From CAYFHQ01 sp964342805 (lineage in GTDB: Bacteria; Bacillota; Clostridia; Peptostreptococcales; Acidaminobacteraceae): a DNA stretch of 64,000 bases. The notes under the pieces are model-generated. The model ran no database searches and was not told the origin of the DNA. It saw only the letters and a program-made list of their open reading frames with translations. Both the position numbers and the translations under genes were made by a program. The stretch lies in NCBI GenBank assembly GCA_964342805.1, contig CAYFHQ010000002.1, positions 40,603 to 104,602 of the forward strand, in the 5' to 3' direction. Shown in pieces: positions 60,181 through 64,000 of this stretch (positions are counted from its first letter, which is position 1; each line of letters begins with the position of its first letter).

Positions 60181-61194
60181 TTGAATTACAAACATAAAAT
60201 CGGTTCAGTCCTTCTAGTGGGTGTCCTATTCATTGCGTCTATACCCACTTTTGCCGCCCCATCCACATGGGCAAGAGAAGGCTACTTTCAAATGCAAAAT
60301 GAGCAACTATCCAGTGAAGAACTCCTGACCCCGACCAAGCTACAGCAAAACATCACCCGGGAGGAGTTTGCTGAACTGGCAGTACGGACCTATGCCAAGG
60401 GCAAAAAAGTGTCCACTGACGTCTTGTCCATAGCCCCAGTGTTTGACGACACTGACAACCCCTTTGTAGCCAAGGCCTACCATGTGGGCATTGTCAGCGG
60501 TGTGGGGGAAGGCAAGTTTGCACCTACCAATAATGTAACCCGACAAGAAATGGCTGTCATGTTGGCCAAGGAACTGAATAAATTAGGGGTCAATACTTTC
60601 AGTGGAACCCCTCTCCAGTTTAAGGACCAAAACCAGATTGCCTCTTGGGCCCAGGACGCCGTTCGATTCTGTGTAAGTCAAGGAATCCTCAGTGGGATCG
60701 GGGACAACAACTTTGGCCCTACAAACAATGCCACAAGAGAACAGGCCCTAGTCATGATGAGCAACACCGCTCAAAAGTACGGATGGACAACAGCCTATAC
60801 CTCCTATAGCGACGTAACCAAAACCAATACAGGCGGCCTATCCGTTCCTTATCGAACAGAGACCCAGCTGACTATCTACGCACCTTCGTCGTCCAGTGCG
60901 GCCCTACGCATGGAGTCCAGTGGCCTGGTTTCCCTAGGACAAGTCCTAGACATGAAGACCCAACACCGCCACTTGGTGGGGGTTGTGGAAAATGACCCTG
61001 CCTTTGCCTTCACAGCAGTCAAGGCCTTCCACGATCAACTACAAACCCTATGGGATGCGACCCAGAGAAAATACACCTTGGACGCTGACATTTACATCAC
61101 TTCCACCGGTGTCGTCCGGTCCAGTCAACCCAGTAGTGGGGCCTACCTCCATCTGTCTGGGACCAGCAAATTACAGGTCGATATCCACCACTAA
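60181..61194 (+). CDS. SLH-domain secreted protein
   Basis: The 337-residue protein has a signal peptide (IGSVLLVGVLFIASIPTFAA) and SLH modules across ~25-210 (AYHVGIVSGVGEGKFAPTNN, then VSQGILSGIGDNNFGPTNN). These are followed by a C-terminal part of unknown fold. I chose TTG 60181, directly behind GAGGTGATCCC, over the GTG at 60160. A TATAAT box lies at 60142-60147. It is monocistronic and ends at an elaborate hairpin. Confidence 0.82.
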   Translation: MNYKHKIGSVLLVGVLFIASIPTFAAPSTWAREGYFQMQNEQLSSEELLTPTKLQQNITREEFAELAVRTYAKGKKVSTDVLSIAPVFDDTDNPFVAKAYHVGIVSGVGEGKFAPTNNVTRQEMAVMLAKELNKLGVNTFSGTPLQFKDQNQIASWAQDAVRFCVSQGILSGIGDNNFGPTNNATREQALVMMSNTAQKYGWTTAYTSYSDVTKTNTGGLSVPYRTETQLTIYAPSSSSAALRMESSGLVSLGQVLDMKTQHRHLVGVVENDPAFAFTAVKAFHDQLQTLWDATQRKYTLDADIYITSTGVVRSSQPSSGAYLHLSGTSKLQVDIHH

Positions 61195-61286
61195 AAATCC
61201 TCGACTTGTGATCAGGCCCTTTTAAGCAAAACGGTGGTGTAGGCTTAGGGCACTTGCAAGCAAGAATACTGAAATCAAGAATATGA

Positions 61287-61366
61287 AAGATGCGGTTCAA
61301 CGCATGACACAAACACCAGACAGCCGTCTGGATGGAGGTCTTGCGTGAAACCGCATCTTTTTTGTG
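61287..61366 (+). terminator. Large compound terminator
   Basis: A 12-bp stem (AAAGATGCGGTT 61287-61298 with AACCGCATCTTT 61349-61360) is extended by ACGCA/TGCGT and caps an inner hairpin CCAGAC/GTCTGG, then TTTTTGTG. It is far longer than the other terminators here. Confidence 0.75.
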
Positions 61367-61397
61367 TTTTTGAGATCCATGGGCAGATAGAATTAAT

Positions 61398-61453
61398 TTG
61401 ACACATGCTGTGACATTTTATATGATCAATTTACACACAGTGTGACATTTTAT
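61398..61453 (+). promoter_or_regulatory. TetR promoter with twin operators
   Basis: TTGACA (61398-61403), 17 bases, then TATGAT (61421-61426). Dyads CACATGCTGTG (61402-61412) and CACACAGTGTG (61434-61444) lie within two 21-bp direct repeats spaced 32 bp apart, three helical turns. One sits between the -35 and -10 boxes, so binding by the TetR protein should repress its own operon. Confidence 0.75.
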
Positions 61454-61470
61454 CCGGATAAGGAGATCCT

Positions 61471-62097
61471 ATGGGCAAAAAAGAACAAACTAGGGCACTC
61501 ATTGTTGAAACAGCACAGGAGGTTTTCCTGACCAAGGGCCTCTTCCAGACGGTGATGGACGACATTGCCAAGGCAGCTGATATCACGAGGAGGACCCTCT
61601 ATCGACATTTTGAAACCAAAGAGGACATTGCCTTTGAGGTGGCCATAGCCCTGCTAACGGATTGGAACCAGACCCAGGAAACCTTTGCCAGGGAAGCAAG
61701 GGGGACCGGTCTTGACCAAGTGATTGGCTTTTTAATGGCCTCCATTGACCATATGGAAGACAAAAGAGACATACTGGCCTACCTAGGGGCCTTTGATTTT
61801 TACTTCCAGGACAGTCAGACCGCAATGCCGACAAAGGAAAACTTGGACCGATTTAACAAGGTGATTTTGGTATCGGATCAGTTGATGAAAGCCATGTTGG
61901 ACCAGGGGATCCGTGACGGGTCTATTAAGGAGACCACTGACGTTGCCCTTATGGTACCAACTATGTCCCATGTCCTTTGGAGTTTTGGTCAGCGGATTGC
62001 TATTCGTGCAGACCATATTCAGGAGGAGTCTGGGATTCCAGCTGTTGACCTGATCCGTCAGCAAGTATTGCTGTACAAACAAGTACTGGAGGCATAA
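61471..62097 (+). CDS. TetR-family transcriptional repressor
   Basis: The 208-residue protein has a TetR DNA-binding domain at ~5-60: RALIVETAQEVFLTKGLFQTVMDDIAKAADITRRTLYRHF split across helices 1-4. The C-terminal ligand domain is helical. AAGGAGATCCT precedes ATG 61471. The stop is adjacent to the ATG of the glycosidase gene (TAAATG), so the repressor and a sugar operon are co-transcribed. The inducer is probably a sugar-linked compound, by context. Confidence 0.85.
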   Translation: MGKKEQTRALIVETAQEVFLTKGLFQTVMDDIAKAADITRRTLYRHFETKEDIAFEVAIALLTDWNQTQETFAREARGTGLDQVIGFLMASIDHMEDKRDILAYLGAFDFYFQDSQTAMPTKENLDRFNKVILVSDQLMKAMLDQGIRDGSIKETTDVALMVPTMSHVLWSFGQRIAIRADHIQEESGIPAVDLIRQQVLLYKQVLEA

Positions 62098-63450
62098 ATG
62101 AAACTTCAGTTGCCGTCAAAGCTCCTGCTAGGAAGCGCTACAGCAGCAACGCAAATAGAGGGTGGTGACCGGAATTCCAACTGGTTCCACTGGTCTGAAA
62201 AGGGCATGATTGCCCGGGGTGAAAGTTCCATTGTAGCCGCGGACCACTACAACCGATATGAAGAGGACATAGCTATCATGCAATCCCTTAACCAGGAAAT
62301 CTACCGGATGAGTATTGAGTGGAGCCGGATTGAACCCCGAAGAGGCCAGTGGTCCCAAGAGGGGATTGACCACTATCGTCATGAACTGGCCCTGCTCAAG
62401 GAAGCGGGAATTGCCCCCCTAGTAACCCTCCACCATTTCTCCCACCCCCAGTGGTTTGAGGACATGGGAGCCTGGACAGCAAAAGAGTCCGTTGATCTTT
62501 TTGTCCGCTTTACCAAGAAGGTGGTGGCGGAAATGGGGGACTTAATAGACGAGTATTGTACCATCAATGAACCCAATGTCTTCCTCAATGACACCTATAT
62601 GGACGGCAAATATCCCCCAGGGAAAAAGGACGATATTGCCTCCTATTTCAAGGCTGCCAAGAATTTGATCCTGGCCCACTTGGAGGCTTACGAGACCATT
62701 CACTGCATGAGAAATAGCAAGGGATACACCAGCACCCGGGTGGGCATAGCCCACCACTTGGCCTACTTTGAGTCTAGGACCACCAAACCACTCAATCGGC
62801 TGAGTAAAAAGCTCATGGACTACTCCTTCCACAAGCTCTTTTTCTTAGGCATGGTGGAAGGCAAATTGTCTTTTCCCATTGGTAGTGGTTATCCCCTGAG
62901 TGAGGGCAGGTATTGTGACTTTATTGGCGTCAATTATTATTCTCGCCACCTGATCCATTCCAGCAAGAATCCGGCCATGCTATTTGGCCAAGTCAAGGTT
63001 GAGGCTGGTTTGCCGGACCATAAGGTCAATGATTTGGGGTGGGAAATCTACCCCGAGGGCCTATTCAAGGTCATAAAAGAAGTCTATGACACCTATCAGA
63101 TTCCCATCTATATCACAGAAAACGGGATTCCGGACGCCAAGGACCAGAAGCGGGCTAAGTTTATTTATGATCACCTGGTCCAGGTGTGCAAGTTGGTTGA
63201 GTCTGGGGTGGACGTCCAGCGGTACTACCACTGGTCCCTACTGGACAATATGGAGTGGGATGATGGCTATGGGCCACGCTTTGGCTTGGTTGAGGTCAAC
63301 TATGAAACCCTGGAACGGACCATCCGGCCCAGTGGGCATTTTTACGGAGACATATGCAAGACCAAGGCCGTGTCTCAAGAGGCCTTTGACCGGTATGTGA
63401 AGACTACAGGGAATGAAAGTGATAAGGGGCAGGGAAGGGAAGAGGTCTAG
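62098..63450 (+). CDS. Glycoside hydrolase family 1 beta-glucosidase-type enzyme
   Basis: The 450-residue protein is a GH1 TIM barrel with the N-terminal LLGSATAATQIEGG, the acid/base block TINEPN near residue 155, the nucleophile ITENG near 339 and HWSLLDNMEWDDGYGPRFGL near 381. It cleaves terminal beta-glycosides in the cytoplasm. Phospho-sugar specificity cannot be ruled out, but a symporter rather than a PTS gene follows, favouring unphosphorylated substrate. GGAGGC precedes ATG 62098, within the end of the TetR gene. Confidence 0.92.
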   Translation: MKLQLPSKLLLGSATAATQIEGGDRNSNWFHWSEKGMIARGESSIVAADHYNRYEEDIAIMQSLNQEIYRMSIEWSRIEPRRGQWSQEGIDHYRHELALLKEAGIAPLVTLHHFSHPQWFEDMGAWTAKESVDLFVRFTKKVVAEMGDLIDEYCTINEPNVFLNDTYMDGKYPPGKKDDIASYFKAAKNLILAHLEAYETIHCMRNSKGYTSTRVGIAHHLAYFESRTTKPLNRLSKKLMDYSFHKLFFLGMVEGKLSFPIGSGYPLSEGRYCDFIGVNYYSRHLIHSSKNPAMLFGQVKVEAGLPDHKVNDLGWEIYPEGLFKVIKEVYDTYQIPIYITENGIPDAKDQKRAKFIYDHLVQVCKLVESGVDVQRYYHWSLLDNMEWDDGYGPRFGLVEVNYETLERTIRPSGHFYGDICKTKAVSQEAFDRYVKTTGNESDKGQGREEV

Positions 63451-63452
63451 CC

Positions 63453-64000
63453 ATGGAAAAGCTTTCGCGAATGACCAAGATCGGATATGGACTGGGAGAC
63501 CTGGCCAGTAATCTAGTCTTTCAGTTGACCATTATCTATTTGCTCTACTTCTATACAGACGTCCTTGGAATAACAGCCCTGGCAGCGGGTTTCATTTTCC
63601 TCATTGCCCGCCTATGGGACGCTGTCAACGACCCCATCATGGGCCTCCTCATGGACAAGACCAAGTCCAGGCACGGCAAGGCCCGGGTCTACTTACTTTA
63701 TGGGTCACTCCCCTTGGCCCTGGCAACAGTAGCCATGTTTTCAACCCCTGACCTGGGACCAGAAGGAAAGGTCCTCTTTGCCGGAGTCACCTATATCATT
63801 TGGGGCATGCTCTTTACCATGGTCAACATTCCCTATTCTTCTTTGACTGCTTCCTTAACAGACAGCCCCCAGGAGCGGACGGCCCTGTCCAGTGTACGGA
63901 TGATCTTTATGCTGATAGGTGTAATTACCGTTTCTGTTGTTACAGAACCCTTGGTTTCGGCCTTCGAGACCCCGGCCCTGGGCTACTTCAATGTGGCCCT
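63453..64000 (+). CDS. GPH-family sugar:cation symporter, N-terminal part
   Basis: The gene is cut by the window end; 182 residues are visible. It begins SRMTKIGYGLGDLASNLVFQ and contains the GPH/MelB motif RLWDAVNDPIMGLLMDKTKSR near residues 56-76, followed by further transmembrane helices. It should import a glycoside with H+ or Na+ for the GH1 enzyme. GGAAGGGAAGAGG precedes ATG 63453, two bases after the glycosidase stop. Confidence 0.88.
   Translation, partial: MEKLSRMTKIGYGLGDLASNLVFQLTIIYLLYFYTDVLGITALAAGFIFLIARLWDAVNDPIMGLLMDKTKSRHGKARVYLLYGSLPLALATVAMFSTPDLGPEGKVLFAGVTYIIWGMLFTMVNIPYSSLTASLTDSPQERTALSSVRMIFMLIGVITVSVVTEPLVSAFETPALGYFNVA

Overview
The window reads as chromosome of an anaerobic, amino-acid-fermenting Firmicute of the class Clostridia. 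The evidence is a complete arginine deiminase gene set, a lysine-fermentation operon with B12- and radical-SAM-dependent aminomutases, an archaeal-type four-subunit 2-oxoacid:ferredoxin oxidoreductase, Veg, ispE, S-layer-homology proteins, strong GGAGG ribosome sites and many T-tailed intrinsic terminators. I cannot name the genus from sequence alone. No rRNA, tRNA, CRISPR array, transposase or phage gene was seen.

Layout. 1-6.2 kb: end of a chromate transporter, a DhaL-DegV fusion, a DUF1295 membrane protein, a TIM-barrel protein, a glutaredoxin, a CxxCxxCC protein and veg. 6.4-10.1 kb: arcA, arcB and arcC, each followed by a hairpin, behind a leader with repeated TTCGGTG-type motifs. 10.2-19 kb: a GGDEF/EAL protein, ispE-GntR-DUF1934, an ArsR-type regulator, photolyase and an SF1 helicase. 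19-28.6 kb: a sigma-54 activator, paired enhancer-like palindromes and a textbook -24/-12 promoter ahead of kdd-kamA-kamB-kamC-kamD-kamE. A highly structured, unidentified RNA leader lies between kdd and kamA. 28.8-31.6 kb: DUF1450, a ferredoxin-domain protein and a membrane diguanylate cyclase. 31.7-33.3 kb: an RNA/repeat-rich stretch holding a 51-aa zinc-ribbon gene, tandem hairpins sharing one loop sequence, a probable C-rich small RNA and a 116-bp tandem repeat. 33.3-38.5 kb: DUF1543, an amidase pseudogene and porGDAB with a GntR regulator. 38.6-41.8 kb: a DUF4143 ATPase behind two large palindromes, a SEC-C protein and a zinc-ribbon protein.

41.8-50 kb holds the most unusual system. A tightly overlapping minus-strand operon encodes a flavodoxin, a NifH-like reductase, an IsdE-like haem-binding lipoprotein, an FecCD-type permease, its ATPase and two NifD/NifK-like proteins. 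A divergent AraC regulator faces it, and each side carries a Fur-box-like site. One catalytic-type subunit keeps the three cluster-ligand cysteines. The other has lost all of them. The lipoprotein keeps the Met and His that ligate haem in S. aureus IsdE. I infer an iron-starvation-induced haem importer coupled to a nitrogenase-like reductase, possibly for anaerobic reductive haem breakdown. It is not a nitrogen-fixation locus.

50-61.3 kb is a cell-surface region: a stalk-domain secreted protein, a paralogue of the SEC-C protein without its SEC-C tail, two SLH proteins, a rhodanese and a 1642-aa secreted protein with a cysteine island. 61.4-64 kb: a TetR regulator with twin operators, a GH1 glycosidase and the start of a GPH-type sugar symporter.

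Codon choice separates the catabolic genes (arcB, arcC, kdd, kamA, kamD/E, por), which are rich in CTA, GTA and ACA codons, from most other genes. This suggests that amino-acid fermentation is the most highly expressed function here.
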